Positions 18,754 to 31,253 of a stretch of DNA of 64,000 bases are shown piece by piece. A program made the position numbers and the translations under genes. A model generated the notes under the pieces. It was given only the letters and a program-made list of their open reading frames with translations, searched no databases and was not told the DNA's origin. The stretch lies in NCBI RefSeq assembly GCF_000241345.1, contig NZ_BAED01000003.1, positions 124,001 to 188,000 of the forward strand, in the 5' to 3' direction. Each line of letters starts with the position of its first letter. Position 1 is the stretch's first letter. The stretch comes from Gordonia amarae NBRC 15530 (GTDB lineage Bacteria; Actinomycetota; Actinomycetes; Mycobacteriales; Mycobacteriaceae).

Positions 18754-20088
18754 CTACCGGGCTGTCGGTACCGCCCGTCCGGCGTCATCGGCGGCGACAT
18801 CGGGCTCGCAGCCGGTGCTGCCGTCCGTCGCGCCGGGGTCGCCGACGGCGCCGATGTCGCCAAGTGTCGGCACGGGCACGGTCACCGCGGTCGGCTCGAC
18901 ACCGAGATCGGCCCATTCGTCGAACCACGCCCGCATGTTCGGGTTGACCGGCCACGATCGCGCAGGACCATCCATCCGCTCGACGGCGGGTTCGGCGACG
19001 AACACCCCCGACGCCCGGCCGTCCAGTACGGGTCTGTCGGCCTCGTCTTCCGGTCCGGCGGGATCGACGGGATCGACCATCGGCGCGAAGTTCCGCCAGC
19101 CGCGCCGGTAGCGGGTGAGCAGGTCCGAACCCAGCCGCTGTTTGCCCAGCATCGATCCGCAGCGGCTGAACAGGTTGCCGATCCGGTAGAAGATCGTCAG
19201 CGAGTCATGTGCCTGCTCGTCGCGGGTGCAGCGCTGCGGCACGATCCGGTTCATGTCGAACACCAGACCGTTGTTCTTGGCGGCCTCGGTGACCATCCAC
19301 GCCAGCGACCGGTCGCCGAGCGCACAGTTCTCGTAGCCGCCGCCGACATCGCTGTGCACCCCGTCGAACCACATCTGCACCACATCGCGGGACGCCGGCC
19401 CCTGCCCACCCTTGATATCGGGGACGGCCCACAGACACGGCGCGAAGGCGCGCCGGCGTTCGGCGATGGCCAGCGCCTGCCGGGCCACCAGCACCTGGTC
19501 ACTGAGCCGCACGTCGTGGAACCGGTACCGGCGCCGGGTGGGGCCGGGTGCCCCGAGCGCTCCGACGGTGTCGAACACGCCGAGGAAGGCGATGGGCACG
19601 GCGAGATGGCAGAACCGCGTGAACGCCTCGCTGTCCTGTTCCCAACCGGGACTGCCGGCGTAGGCGGGCACGAATCCGATCTTGGGCCGCGGCCGCTCCC
19701 GATACAGGGTGAGCGCCTTCGGCAGCTTGCCGGCGGCCACACCGTCCGGGGTGAGCAGCCCGATGCGGCCCATCATGCCGACGAGGCTGCGGGCGGTATA
19801 GGCGCCCCGGCTGAACCCGAAGATGTACACCTTGTCTCCCGGCTCGTAGTTGAGTGCCAGGAAGCGGTAGGCGTCGACGATGGCGGTGTCGAGACCGATC
19901 CCGAACGCGCCGCCGACGATGCGTTCGATCTTGCCGCCGCCGGTACCCACCCCGGCCCGGTAGTAGACGATCTGCGGCCCGTCGTGCCCGGTCGGCGCCA
20001 CCGCACGGGCGATCTTCTCGATATTGGACACATCGACGTCGTCGGCCCGTTTCCATGTGCCGTCACAACACACCACCAGCGTTTTCAT
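18754..20088 (-). CDS. DUF2235 alpha/beta-hydrolase domain protein
   Basis: 444 residues. It starts KTLVVCCDGTWKRADD, the typical DUF2235 opening, and has the nucleophile elbow GFSRGAYTAR with Ser93. A GVFDTVGALG segment and HSDVGGGY, probably supplying the acid and His, follow. Family members include phospholipase effectors of type VI secretion in Gram-negatives, but no such secretion genes are present here. A role as an intracellular lipase or esterase is a guess. A perfect 16-bp palindrome lies 53 bp upstream of the ATG. Confidence 0.82.
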   Translation of the reverse strand: MKTLVVCCDGTWKRADDVDVSNIEKIARAVAPTGHDGPQIVYYRAGVGTGGGKIERIVGGAFGIGLDTAIVDAYRFLALNYEPGDKVYIFGFSRGAYTARSLVGMMGRIGLLTPDGVAAGKLPKALTLYRERPRPKIGFVPAYAGSPGWEQDSEAFTRFCHLAVPIAFLGVFDTVGALGAPGPTRRRYRFHDVRLSDQVLVARQALAIAERRRAFAPCLWAVPDIKGGQGPASRDVVQMWFDGVHSDVGGGYENCALGDRSLAWMVTEAAKNNGLVFDMNRIVPQRCTRDEQAHDSLTIFYRIGNLFSRCGSMLGKQRLGSDLLTRYRRGWRNFAPMVDPVDPAGPEDEADRPVLDGRASGVFVAEPAVERMDGPARSWPVNPNMRAWFDEWADLGVEPTAVTVPVPTLGDIGAVGDPGATDGSTGCEPDVAADDAGRAVPTAR

Positions 20089-20140
20089 CGCGCCTCCCTG
20101 TCCATGATCCGAAGGTACGGAGTTCCCGGGTGCTTGTCGT

Positions 20141-20156
20141 GAGTAGTCGACTACTC
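20141..20156. promoter_or_regulatory. Perfect 16-bp palindrome, candidate operator
   Basis: GAGTAGTCGACTACTC reads the same on both strands. It sits in the 107-bp gap between the LAL regulator stop and the DUF2235 start, 53 bp before that start. A dimeric regulator, possibly the LuxR-type protein encoded next door, could bind here. Confidence 0.5.
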
Positions 20157-20195
20157 GATCTACAGGCCAGGGACGCGGTGTGCGCGGGTACCGGG

Positions 20196-22799
20196 TCAGG
20201 CGCTGTCGGTCAGCAGGGCCGCGAGTGCGGCGCGGTCACCGACGTCGAGTTTCGTACAGGCCCGGTAGATATGTCCCTCGACGGTGCGGACCGACACCAC
20301 CAGCCGGTCGGCGATCTCGCGGTTGCTCAGTCCCGCGGCCACCAGGTTGGCGATCTCCCGTTCCCGCGACGTCAACGGCAGCGGGTTGGCCGACTCCACC
20401 ATCGCCGGCGTGTGCAGGCCACCGCACTGTGCCGCCAGACGTGCGGCGTTCGCGGCCGAGATGGCCAGCACCGTCCGGTCACCGGCCCTGTCGTGGATGC
20501 TCGCCGCCGCGGCCGCCGAGTCCGCCGCCGACAGCAACGCGCCGATCCGTTCGAACTCCGCGGCGCAGTCGTCCAGCGCCGCCGCGTCGGAGTCGACGAC
20601 CGCGCGTGCGTGCCGGGCGTACAACCCGACCAGTTGCCCGTTGATCCGCGTGGCCAGTTCGGCGAGGCGGTCGGGCACCTGCTCATCGGAGGTGCCGAAC
20701 CGGGCCGCCGCGTGCAGTGCCTCGGCCTCGATGGCGAACTGGCCGCTCTCCGCCGCGGCACCGGCCGTCTTCTGTGCGTGGGTGATGGCGGTGGACACCA
20801 TGCCCGCCGCCGCGAATTGCCAGGCCTGCGCGATCTCCAGCATGTGCCGGAACACCTCGACGGCCGGGCCGGCGCATTGTCTGGCCGCGACGAGAACGCC
20901 GGCCGACGCGCCGGCATCACCGAGAGCGGCATAGGCCTGTGCCAGCAGGACCCGACCCGGGAAGACCCACGACAGCGCGTCCTGGTCGGCCAGCGCCGCC
21001 ATCGTCTGCTCGATCCGTTCGGCCGCGGCGGGGAACCGCCCCCGCGCCACCTCCACGGCCGCCAGGTGCGTACCCGACAGGGCCCACGCCAAATATTGCC
21101 CGGCAGAGGAGAATTCGACATACTGATCGGCCGCCGACTGCGCCGCCTGCAGTTGCCCGGTCAGCGTCAGCGCCAGGATCTCACCGAAACCGGCCGGGAA
21201 TCTCAGCACGCCGTCGGTGCGTTTCTCCGCGCTGCGGCCACGGCGCGCGATCGCGGCGACCTCGTCGCCGCGGCCGGCCAGTGCCCGCGCCAGACCGCCG
21301 CCGAACACCGCCCACTCGGTGGCCCACGGCAACGGATCGGCGGCATCGAGCACCTTGTCCGACAGTTCTATCGCCGTCGCGATGTCGCCGGTGAAAAGCG
21401 CGCACGCCGAGGCGATTCCGTCGACGATCTGACTCAGGACCGGATCGGTGACGCGGTCGCGGACCAGGGTGAGCACCTCGTCCGCGGCGCCCACCTCGCC
21501 CAGCCCCCAGAACAGATTGCCGATCCGCTGCAACCCCCACAGCAGCAACTCGCCGTCGTCCAGCGTCGCCGGATCGTAGTCGGCGAGCACGGCGTCGGAC
21601 TCGTCGCCGAGCCCTTTCCACATGAGTGCCCGCGCGAGCAGGCTCGCCGCCGCCACACCCGCCCCTTCGTCGACGGCGGCGCGGGCGAACTGTTCCCCCA
21701 TCGACACGTCGGCGAGCATCAGCGAATCCCGTGCGGCGGTGGCGAACAGTTCCGGCTCGGCGGCGGCGTCACTGTCAAGTGCCAGCCCGGCGAGCCGGAT
21801 ACGATCCGACGCCGCGCGAAGCGGCCGGGTGCGCAAGGCGGTGACGAGCTTTCCCCGCAGCCGGCGCGACGACGCGAAGCCCAGCCGCTTGCGGATCACC
21901 TCGCCGAACAGCGGGTGTGCGTAGCGCACGGTCAGCGCCCGGCCATCCCGGGCGATCCGGATCAGACCCTCGTCCTCAGCCCTTTCCACCGGCTGCTCGC
22001 CCGCGAGTTCCATGAGGACGTCGAGGTCGATCGGCTCACACAGCGTGAGCAGTTGCAGCACGTGCGCCACGTCGTCGTCGAGCTGGTCGATGCGGCTTTC
22101 GAGCAGGGAGGCCAGCTCGGAGGTGATGGTTGCGCGGCCGCGGAGCTGCCACACGTTGTTGACCTCGCGCAGGCTGCCCGACTCGACGGCGCCCTGCACC
22201 AGGTGCCGCAGGAACAGCGCGTTGCCTCCCGAGGCGTCCCACATCAGGTCGGCCGAGAGTCCTTCGAGCCGGCCGCCGAGGACCCGCTCGACCAGTTCGA
22301 CGCTCTGCTCCTTGCTGAACGGCGCCAGCGACACCCGGACGACGTGGTCGTCCTTCCACAGCGACGTGATGGCGTCGGGAACCGATTCGCCGCTGCGGAC
22401 GGTGGCGATGATGTGAACGGCCCGGTCGATGGCGAGCTGATGCAGCAGGGTCGCGGACAGTTCGTCGAGCAGATGGGCGTCATCGACGCCGATGACGGGA
22501 TGCCCGTCGGCGAGCAGCGACTCTCGGGCGGCGGCTAGGTAGGTGACCGGGTCGCTGGAGGTGGCCGGTCCCACCAGATGCGCGAACACCCCGAGCGGGA
22601 TGCTGCGCGCCGACACCGTGCCTGCGACCCAGCGAACCCGTAATTTCATCCCGTCGACGGCATAGCGCGCCAGCGTCGTCTTACCGACCCCCGCGTCACC
22701 GGTCAGCACCACACCGCAGTGACCCGACCGGTCCCCCAACGCGGACCGGATCCGAGCGAACTCCAGTTCACGCTCGATCATCGGCCAGTTGTTCCCCAT
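20196..22799 (-). CDS. Large ATP-binding LuxR-family regulator (LAL)
   Basis: About 867 residues. An N-terminal STAND-type ATPase has Walker A (LTGDAGVGKTTLARYA) and Walker B (HPVIGVDDAHLLDELS). It is followed by a long helical, TPR-like middle (about 330-790) and a C-terminal LuxR helix-turn-helix (PLTSREREIANLVAAGLSNR and VSVRTVEGHIYRA). Such proteins sense a ligand and switch on nearby genes. The ATG at 22799 is used; 22781 is an alternative, and the frame stays open to 23198 without a family-like sequence. DUF2235 follows on the same strand, and furA is divergent. Confidence 0.88.
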   Translation of the reverse strand: MGNNWPMIERELEFARIRSALGDRSGHCGVVLTGDAGVGKTTLARYAVDGMKLRVRWVAGTVSARSIPLGVFAHLVGPATSSDPVTYLAAARESLLADGHPVIGVDDAHLLDELSATLLHQLAIDRAVHIIATVRSGESVPDAITSLWKDDHVVRVSLAPFSKEQSVELVERVLGGRLEGLSADLMWDASGGNALFLRHLVQGAVESGSLREVNNVWQLRGRATITSELASLLESRIDQLDDDVAHVLQLLTLCEPIDLDVLMELAGEQPVERAEDEGLIRIARDGRALTVRYAHPLFGEVIRKRLGFASSRRLRGKLVTALRTRPLRAASDRIRLAGLALDSDAAAEPELFATAARDSLMLADVSMGEQFARAAVDEGAGVAAASLLARALMWKGLGDESDAVLADYDPATLDDGELLLWGLQRIGNLFWGLGEVGAADEVLTLVRDRVTDPVLSQIVDGIASACALFTGDIATAIELSDKVLDAADPLPWATEWAVFGGGLARALAGRGDEVAAIARRGRSAEKRTDGVLRFPAGFGEILALTLTGQLQAAQSAADQYVEFSSAGQYLAWALSGTHLAAVEVARGRFPAAAERIEQTMAALADQDALSWVFPGRVLLAQAYAALGDAGASAGVLVAARQCAGPAVEVFRHMLEIAQAWQFAAAGMVSTAITHAQKTAGAAAESGQFAIEAEALHAAARFGTSDEQVPDRLAELATRINGQLVGLYARHARAVVDSDAAALDDCAAEFERIGALLSAADSAAAAASIHDRAGDRTVLAISAANAARLAAQCGGLHTPAMVESANPLPLTSREREIANLVAAGLSNREIADRLVVSVRTVEGHIYRACTKLDVGDRAALAALLTDSA

Positions 22800-23050
22800 G
22801 GGGTAAATGTAGTCCTCATCACCTTGCCTCTCCACAGCAATGACACAGACACGGCTGGGCGAAAGCCTTGCGGCCGAAACATTATTAGTAACGCTAGGGA
22901 ATATCGCCGAAGCACCGCGGCCCGGACCGATCCGTGCGACAGCGGGGAGGACGAATCCGCCGCCGAGACGCGGCAATCCGGCCCCAGACAGCGCGATGGC
23001 TGATCCGAGCCTGATCCGACTGTGACGCCCAACACAGGGTGACCTAATTT

Positions 23051-23067
23051 TTTGGATTGATTCCAGA
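23051..23067. promoter_or_regulatory. Candidate FurA operator before furA-katG
   Basis: TTTGGA-TTGAT-TCCAGA is an AT-rich inverted repeat; extending the arms gives TTTTGGA and TCCAGAA. The phrase TTGATTCCAGAAA closely resembles the operator before furA in mycobacteria, where FurA represses its own gene and katG. It ends 41 bp before the chosen furA start. Confidence 0.6.
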
Positions 23068-23108
23068 AACTGATGACAAACCGGTGCGGGGCGCTTACCG
23101 TGGGTGAG

Positions 23109-23546
23109 GTGAGCGACGAATCCACCTTCACGGACCGCATCCGTGGCAGCGGACTTCGGGTGACGCGGCCTCGGGTCGCGGTTCTCGAAGCGGTGCACTC
23201 ACATCCGCACGCCGATACCGACACCATCGTCGGTGCGGTGCGCTCCACACTGCCGGATGTCTCGACCCAGGCCGTCTACGACGTACTGCGGGCTCTGACC
23301 ACCTCGCGGCTGATCCGCAGGATCCAGCCGTCCGGTCATGTCGCGCGCTACGAGGCCCGGATCAACGACAACCATCACCACGTGGTGTGCCGACAGTGCG
23401 GGACCATCGGCGACGTCGATTGCGCGATCGGTGAAGCCCCTTGTCTCACACCGTCAAACGACCAAGGCTTCGTCGTCGACGAGGCCGAGGTGATCTATTG
23501 GGGCCTGTGCCCCGACTGCTCGGTAATCCAGTCCGAACCCGCATGA
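23109..23546 (+). CDS. furA: Fur-family redox/iron regulator of katG
   Basis: 145 residues. The winged helix (GLRVTRPRVAVLEAV, STQAVYDVLRALT) is followed by the metal-binding dimer domain with NDNHHHVVCRQCG and the closing GLCPDC, which give the usual His and paired Cys ligands. The family member next to katG in mycobacteria releases its operator on peroxide stress. The GTG at 23109 gives the normal length; GTG at 23100 and ATG at 23073 are in frame. katG starts 200 bp downstream on the same strand. Confidence 0.92.
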   Translation: MSDESTFTDRIRGSGLRVTRPRVAVLEAVHSHPHADTDTIVGAVRSTLPDVSTQAVYDVLRALTTSRLIRRIQPSGHVARYEARINDNHHHVVCRQCGTIGDVDCAIGEAPCLTPSNDQGFVVDEAEVIYWGLCPDCSVIQSEPA

Positions 23547-23617
23547 ACCCATCCTGACCCCGATCCCCACAAGGACCCGAAACACCCAGCCCGCGATCCC
23601 GCTAGACCAACGATTAA

Positions 23618-25942
<2,325 letters not shown>

Positions 25943-25960
25943 GTGACACGCTCCTCCCCC

Positions 25961-26045
25961 GCTGGTGGAGGTGCCTCGCTGGTTGAGGTGCCCCCTCGGT
26001 GAGGTGCCCCCTCGGTTGAGGTGCCCCGCTGGTTGAGGTGCGAGG
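25961..26045. repeat. Degenerate 16-17 bp tandem repeat (about 5 copies)
   Basis: Five imperfect copies of CTGGTTGAGGTGCCCCx run head to tail just after katG. The unit is the first part of the longer intergenic repeat that follows directly (GGTTGAGGTGCGAG...), so it looks like local amplification of the repeat head. Confidence 0.8.
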
Positions 26046-26105
26046 AGCGCAAGCGACGAGCCTCGAAACCCGGTGAGAAGACCTTGTCCTCTCACCGGGT
26101 TTTCT
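26030..26105. repeat. Intergenic repeat with terminator, copy A
   Basis: GGTTGAGGTGCGAGGAGCGC continues as AAGCGACGAGCCTCGAAACC and runs into a hairpin: AAACCCGGTGAGA (26066-26078) pairs with TCTCACCGGGTTT (26090-26102), loop GACCTTGTC-like, then T-rich. It sits between the converging katG and CPBP genes, where the hairpin probably ends transcription of both. Near-identical copies occur at 36.76 and 38.89 kb. Confidence 0.85.
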
Positions 26106-26115
26106 CGCGCCCACC

Positions 26116-26835
26116 TCAGGCGAACTGCCACGCCGCGGCGGCGGCGACGGCACCGGTGGCGTTGAGCGCCCAATGCAGCGCGATCGGCGCGATCAGGCTG
26201 GTGGAGCGGTGCCGCAACCAACTGAGCACCAGCCCGGCGACGGCGGTGGCCACGACGGCGCCGACCACCCCGGCGATCTGCCCGAACGTCCCATTGCCGA
26301 GAAAGTCGGTGAGTCCCTTGTTGCCGTCGGTCAGCCCCCACGACGACGCGATGTGCCACAGGCCGAACGCGAACGCACCGAGGAAGACCGCCGACCGCAC
26401 CCCGAACAAGTGCGTGAGACGACCGTGCAGGACGCTGCGGAACGCGAGTTCCTCCGGGATGACGGTGTGCAGCGGGATCGCGATCCCGGCCGCGAACAGT
26501 GCGGGCAGGACGGCGTTGTACTTCTCCGACAGGAAGAGCTGCCGCAGTGCGGGCACCACGATCACCGCACCCACCACCAGAACCACCACGCCGATCGCGG
26601 CCGCGGCATAGGGCAACGACGGCCGGATCTGCGACTTCGCGAGCCCCAGATCGGCCCAGCCGAGCCCGGACACGCGGGCCATCACGACAAGCACGACTGC
26701 GGCGACGGGGACCACCGCGTAGGTGAGCGCGGTGGGCAGATGACCGGAACCGAAGGCGACCGCGAGATTGGCCCCCACCAGCACCAGGAGCGTCGCCGCG
26801 ATCCATGCCACCGAACCGAGCCTCGACCGCACCAT
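26116..26835 (-). CDS. CPBP-family intramembrane metalloprotease
   Basis: 239 residues with about seven or eight transmembrane segments. The family motifs are in place: EExxxR in PEELAFRSVL, FxxxH in FGLWH, and HxxxN in HWALN. These intramembrane glutamate/zinc-type proteases (Abi/CAAX family) act in protein maturation or bacteriocin immunity elsewhere; the substrate here is unknown. AGGAGG lies five bases before the ATG. It is divergent from the uracil-catabolism genes. Confidence 0.88.
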   Translation of the reverse strand: MVRSRLGSVAWIAATLLVLVGANLAVAFGSGHLPTALTYAVVPVAAVVLVVMARVSGLGWADLGLAKSQIRPSLPYAAAAIGVVVLVVGAVIVVPALRQLFLSEKYNAVLPALFAAGIAIPLHTVIPEELAFRSVLHGRLTHLFGVRSAVFLGAFAFGLWHIASSWGLTDGNKGLTDFLGNGTFGQIAGVVGAVVATAVAGLVLSWLRHRSTSLIAPIALHWALNATGAVAAAAAWQFA

Positions 26836-26981
26836 GACGTCCTCCTAATCACCTGTCGGCCACGGCGCCGACCTAGTGTTCAACCGTCGCCGGCGCCGGA
26901 AAGTTCCGTGATCGTGACACCGCCGTGACCGATCGCCCAACGACGGGTGAACAGTGTGTCCGCGATCACGGTTTTCACCGG

Positions 26982-26993
26982 GCGGTACCGCCT
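26982..26993. promoter_or_regulatory. 12-bp palindrome before the URC operon
   Basis: GGCGGTACCGCC is a perfect palindrome placed just upstream of TATGCT (27003-27008), a reasonable -10 element, and 47 bp before the URC1 start. It is a plausible operator for a repressor sensing pyrimidines, but no regulator gene is adjacent. Confidence 0.4.
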
Positions 26994-27012
26994 GGCCGTG
27001 GCTATGCTGGTG

Positions 27013-27029
27013 CCTTCCCCCAGGGAAGG
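27013..27029 (+). promoter_or_regulatory. Hairpin covering the URC1 ribosome site
   Basis: CCTTCCC, a three-base loop, then GGGAAGG form a perfect 7-bp stem. Its right arm merges with the purine-rich ribosome site GGAAGGAGAAGG in front of the ATG at 27040. It could limit translation or simply be chance. Confidence 0.35.
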
Positions 27030-27039
27030 AGAAGGTGAT

Positions 27040-28274
<1,235 letters not shown>

Positions 28275-28275
<1 letters not shown>

Positions 28276-29531
28276 TGACGGCCGCCGACGTGGCGACCTC
28301 CGCCGCCGACGTCGCGGCAGCTCTGCGCACCACCGCCACCATCCGGGAACGCGCCGGCGTGCTGCTCGTGCGGGCCAGGTCCGGGGAGTCGGCGTGGTTC
28401 ACCGTCGACGACGCCGCCTTCGCGGTCGCCGCGCACGAGGTGGCCGAGCTGACCCGATCACGGTTCCCCGACCTACAGATCCCCTATCACAGCAGGTGGC
28501 GGCATTTCGAGGCCGGGGGCATCGACCGCGTCGCGGACCTGACCGCGCGCATCGCCGGCCTCGACGCCGGCGAGCGGGCGCGCACCCTCATCGACGTGAC
28601 GCTGGTGAGTGTCCTGCTCGACGCCGGCGCCGGCCCGGACTGGTCGTTCCGGGAATCGTCACCCGACGGTGACCGTGTCTACACCCGCTCGGAAGGTCTG
28701 GGGGTGGCGAGCTGGCACGCGTTCGGTGCCGGACTCTTCTCCTCGGACGCCGATGTGCCGCTGCGCGTCGACGCGGCGGGCCTGCGCGCACTCACCGCGG
28801 AACAACTGGCCGGCGCCTTCCAGGTCACCGGCGACAATCCGCTGGTAGGTCTGGACGGCAGACTCGACGTGCTGCATCGCCTCGGTGGCGTACTGGCCGC
28901 GGACCCGGAGGTGTTCGGCGCCGACGGTCGTCCGGGTGGCCTGTTCGACGTGATCACCGCGGGCGGACCCGTGACCGCCGAGGCGATCCTCGGTGCGGTG
29001 CTCGATCACCTGTCCCCCATCTGGCCGTCGGACAATACCTACACCGACGAGTCGGGAACCGTTGTGGCGCTGGGTGACTGCTGGTTCCACCCGGCCCTCG
29101 GCGACTGTACTCCCGCCCCCGGCCGGATGCCGTTCCACAAGCTGTCGCAGTGGCTCACGTATTCTCTCATCGAACCCCTGGAGCTGAGCGGCTACGCGGT
29201 GACCGGCCTCGACGGTCTCACCGGTCTGCCCGAGTATCGCAACGGTGGACTGCTTCTCGACACCGGCGTGCTCACGCCGCTGGATCCTGCTTTCACCGAC
29301 CGCGCGTGGCAGGTTGACGACGAAGCGGTCGTCGAGTGGCGGGCCCTGACCGTCGCCCTGCTCGACGAGATCGCCGACGCCGTCCGCGCCGAACTGGGTG
29401 TCACCGCAACGCGGCTCCCGCTGGCGTGCGTGCTGGAAGGTGGCACCTGGGCCGCCGGCCGGGTCACCGCGGCCCGTCTGCGCGGCGGCCTGCCACCGTT
29501 CACCATCGTCAGCGACGGCACCGTCTTCTAG
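28275..29531 (+). CDS. DUF1688 uracil catabolism protein URC4
   Basis: 418 residues matching the DUF1688/URC4 family along its length: ADLTARIAGLDAGERARTLI, VSVLLDAGAGPDWSF, GLGVASWHAF, GDNPLVGLDGR, HKLSQWLTYSLIEPLE, EYRNGGLLLDTGVL. The yeast homologue is needed for growth on uracil as nitrogen source, but its exact reaction is not settled. It is translationally coupled to URC1 (shared base) and followed nine bases later by upp, so the three work as one operon. Confidence 0.85.
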
Positions 29532-29540
29532 GAGCACACC

Positions 29541-30170
29541 ATGGAACAACTCACCGTGATCGACCATCCGCTGATCGAGCACAAGCTGACGCTGATGCGC
29601 CAGAAAGAGACCTCCACCAACGACTTCCGTCGTCTGATGACCGAGATCTCCACGCTGATGGCGTATGAGGTGCTGCGCGACATCCCGATGCACGAGATCA
29701 CCATCGACACCCCGATGGAAACCACCACCGGCCGGGTGATCGACGGCAAGAAGGTGGTGATCGCGGCGGTGCTGCGTGCCGGTTCGCAGATCGCCGACGG
29801 CATGCTCACGGTGGTGCCGGGCGCCCGCATCGGCCACATCGGCCTCTACCGCGACCCCAAAACCCAGGTGGTGGTGGAGTACTACTTCAAGATGCCCGGT
29901 GACCTGCACGAACGCGACGTGGTGGTGACCGATCCGCTGCTGGCCACCGGCCATTCGGCGGTCGCCGCCGTCGACCGGCTCAAGGAGTACTCTCCCCGGT
30001 CGATCAAGTTCGTCTGTCTGGTCGCCAGTCCCGAGGGCCTCAAGATCCTCACCGAGGCCCACCCCGACGTCACCATCTACACCGCGGCCGTCGACCGCGA
30101 ACTCAACGCCGACGGCTACATCCTCCCCGGCATCGGCGACGCCGCCGACCGCGTCTTCGGCACCGACTGA
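29541..30170 (+). CDS. upp: Uracil phosphoribosyltransferase
   Basis: 209 residues, normal length. The PRPP-binding loop [20 protein letters not shown] and the uracil-binding C-terminus [16 protein letters not shown] are intact. It converts uracil and PRPP to UMP. In URC clusters this step is thought to feed the nucleotide form to URC1, so here it probably serves catabolism as well as salvage. GGAG lies just before the ATG. Confidence 0.96.
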   Translation: MEQLTVIDHPLIEHKLTLMRQKETSTNDFRRLMTEISTLMAYEVLRDIPMHEITIDTPMETTTGRVIDGKKVVIAAVLRAGSQIADGMLTVVPGARIGHIGLYRDPKTQVVVEYYFKMPGDLHERDVVVTDPLLATGHSAVAAVDRLKEYSPRSIKFVCLVASPEGLKILTEAHPDVTIYTAAVDRELNADGYILPGIGDAADRVFGTD

Positions 30171-30249
30171 TCCCGCTGGGAGCCCCATCTCGCCGGACCC
30201 TTCGCCACCACCTCCACCCACCGAACAGCGGTACGGAACAATTCCGGCT

Positions 30250-31230
30250 ATGGCACGCAACATCGTCGATGCGATGGACCGGCATCAGGTACCGATCTAC
30301 ATCGTCGCCATCCTGATCGGGGCGCTCGCGGGGTGGCTGCTCCCCGGCGCGACATCACCCCTGTCGACCGCGATGAACCCGGCCCTGGCGGCACTGCTGT
30401 ACGTGACGTTCCTACAGGTGCCGATCGCCTCCCTGACCGAGGCGGTCCGTGACATCCGGTTCGTCTCCGCGCTGCTGGTGGCGAACTTTGTGGTGGTGCC
30501 GCTGCTGGTGGCCGCGCTGCTGCCACTGCTGCCTGACGCCGACGCGGTCCGCATCGGCGTGCTGCTGGTGCTGCTGTGTCCCTGCGTCGACTACGTCGTC
30601 GTGTTCACCGGCCTCGCCGGCGGCGACGCAGCCCGGCTGGTGGCGGGCACCCCGCTGCTCCTGCTGGTGCAGATGGCGCTGCTCCCGCTGTATCTGCGGA
30701 TCTTCATGGGCGAGAACATCGGCGACGTGCTCGACGTGCACCCGTTCATCGAGGCGTTCGTGATCATCATCGTGATCCCGCTGCTGCTGGCCTGGCTGAC
30801 CCAGTGGGCGGTCGCCGCCGACGAACGCCGCCCCACCCCGCGCGGCCTGCACCGCTGGCCCGGATTCGCCGCGACGACGATGGTGCCGTTGATGGTGCTG
30901 GTGCTGCTGGTGGTGACAGCCTCACAGGTCCCCCACATCGACGGCCGCGCCGGCGACGTGGCCCGGGTCGTTCCGGTCTACGTCGTGTTCCTCGCCGCGA
31001 TGATCCTCCTCGGCGCCGCGGTGGCACGGCTCTGGCGGCTCCCCGCGCCACGCGCCCGCGCTGTGGCCTTCTCGGCCGCCACCCGCAACTCACTCGTCGT
31101 GATGCCGCTGGCGATAGCCCTCCCGGACGGCATGGAGATCGCCCCGGCGGTGATCGTCACCCAGACCCTCGTCGAGGTGATCGGCATGGCGATCTGCGTG
31201 CGCGCGGTGCCCGCTCTCATCAAGGCCTGA
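30250..31230 (+). CDS. BASS/ACR3-type transporter
   Basis: 326 residues with about ten transmembrane segments. CPCVDYVVVFTGLAGGD and SAATRNSLVVMPLALA-like segments match the bile acid:sodium symporter / arsenical resistance-3 superfamily. Genomes label close relatives arsenic resistance proteins, and a conserved Cys is present in the CPC motif, but no arsenate reductase or ArsR gene is near. It starts 80 bp behind upp on the same strand, so it may carry a pathway substrate or product instead. Substrate unproven. Confidence 0.75.
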   Translation: MARNIVDAMDRHQVPIYIVAILIGALAGWLLPGATSPLSTAMNPALAALLYVTFLQVPIASLTEAVRDIRFVSALLVANFVVVPLLVAALLPLLPDADAVRIGVLLVLLCPCVDYVVVFTGLAGGDAARLVAGTPLLLLVQMALLPLYLRIFMGENIGDVLDVHPFIEAFVIIIVIPLLLAWLTQWAVAADERRPTPRGLHRWPGFAATTMVPLMVLVLLVVTASQVPHIDGRAGDVARVVPVYVVFLAAMILLGAAVARLWRLPAPRARAVAFSAATRNSLVVMPLAIALPDGMEIAPAVIVTQTLVEVIGMAICVRAVPALIKA

Positions 31231-31253
31231 CACCACGCGCCGTCACGCCCGGA

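Noticed and set aside
18754..20088. Type VI secretion phospholipase effector
   Set aside because: DUF2235 is shared with such effectors, but no VgrG, Hcp or PAAR gene is near and the group lacks this secretion system.
30250..31230. Arsenic resistance operon
   Set aside because: Only the carrier is present; there is no arsR, arsC or arsenite methylase nearby, and its neighbours are uracil-catabolism genes. The arsenic label is not supported here.
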